In this document: positions 6,041 to 6,166 of the stretch, piece by piece
How positions within the stretch are numbered: position 1 is the stretch's first letter
Layout of the letters: each line of letters begins with the position of its first letter
Origin: an uncultured Ruminococcus sp.
GTDB lineage: Bacteria; Bacillota; Clostridia; Oscillospirales; Acutalibacteraceae
Assembly (NCBI GenBank): GCA_902783065.1
Contig: CACZPV010000040.1
Location: 1 to 6,166 of the forward strand
DNA: 6,166 bases
Direction: 5' to 3'
Translations under genes and position numbers: made by a program
The notes under the pieces: generated by a model
Told to the model about the DNA's origin: nothing
Seen by the model: the letters and a program-made list of their open reading frames with translations, nothing else
The model's database searches: none

Positions 6041-6166
6041 AGGGTTTGTGCCGCCGCAGGCGGCACAAACCCCGCTCCCGAAAGTCAAAAAGTAGTTTTT
6101 TCAACGCAAAAGCTATGAAAATTACGGATTACAGCGGAGAAGAATTGTAAAATACATGATATCAAA
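6021..6166 (+). mobile_element. Second, divergent copy of the repeat element (copy B, cut by window edge)
   Basis: This starts with the same end sequence as copy A and, in the same relative order, shares AAAAGCTnTGAAA (6108-6120) and GCGGAGAAGAATTGTAAAA (6134-6152). The copy A equivalent of the latter is GCGGAGAAAACTGTAAAAG (minus strand, 4771-4753). The two copies differ in the middle: copy B carries a long GC-rich hairpin that copy A lacks, and the box spacing is 93 nt rather than 37. No matching terminal inverted repeat is reached before the window ends, so the element's right limit is unknown. Confidence 0.45.
6032..6075 (-). terminator. Intrinsic terminator for minus-strand transcription, inside repeat copy B
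   Basis: A perfect 14-bp stem (6042-6055 with 6059-6072, GCA loop) can be extended by 3 bp (6038-6040 with 6073-6075) with one bulged base at 6041. Read on the minus strand it is followed by C and TTTTT (6036-6032), the standard terminator form. The + strand has no T-run directly after the stem. It suggests a minus-strand gene beyond the right edge, convergent with the regulator. Confidence 0.62.

Noticed and set aside
6115..6150. Small ORF of 11 codons (MKITDYSGEEL) in repeat copy B
   Set aside because: There is no ribosome binding site, it is very short, and the aligned region of copy A does not keep the same peptide.
4588..6166. CRISPR array or tRNA/rRNA gene in the intergenic regions
   Set aside because: The repeats are two inverted copies rather than regularly spaced direct repeats, and no tRNA cloverleaf or rRNA sequence is recognisable.

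Overview
The window looks like chromosomal DNA of a low-to-moderate GC Gram-positive anaerobe (Bacillota, Clostridia; a Ruminococcus/Oscillospiraceae-type genome would fit). The basis is strong AGGAGG-type ribosome binding sites, consensus TTGACA/TATAAT promoters, a DnaC/DnaI-type helicase-loader ATPase, a DegV protein and an RNase R. The genus is inference only; the family assignments are much firmer. All genes seen lie on the + strand.

Layout: (1) 2-556, the C-terminal AAA+ part of a DnaC/DnaI-like helicase loader, cut by the left edge. (2) 663-1517, a DegV-family (FakB-like) fatty-acid-binding protein. (3) 1628-3733, RNase R (rnr). (4) 3775-4587, a cytoplasmic transglutaminase-like cysteine protein with an intact Cys-His-Asp triad, closed by a strong intrinsic terminator at 4655-4694. 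degV, rnr and the transglutaminase gene are close-spaced and I see no convincing promoter between them, so they may form one transcription unit. The helicase loader, DegV and RNase R otherwise read as housekeeping genes without an obvious shared pathway.

(5) 4588-4966 and 5801-6166 are the two gene-poor stretches, and they flank a single AT-rich regulator gene (4967-5800). Its product has a receiver-like N-terminus without the phosphoacceptor Asp, an OmpR/SARP-type winged helix, and a shortened C-terminal tail. It has its own textbook promoter (TTGACA, 17 bp, TATAAT).

The most unusual structure is in these flanks. A 21-nt sequence occurs once on each side of the regulator, perfectly conserved and in opposite orientation (4809-4829 and 6020-6040). 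The left copy is one end of a roughly 130-bp element with imperfect 16-bp terminal inverted repeats (4699-4828), which resembles a MITE. The right copy starts a related element that runs to the window edge. It shares a second sequence box with the left element, carries a 14-bp perfect hairpin that reads as an intrinsic terminator on the minus strand, and sits directly behind a good promoter. The octamer ATTGTAAA recurs five times in these two flanks. Whether this is a dispersed non-coding mobile element, an operator family for the regulator, or a small-RNA locus cannot be settled from this window alone.
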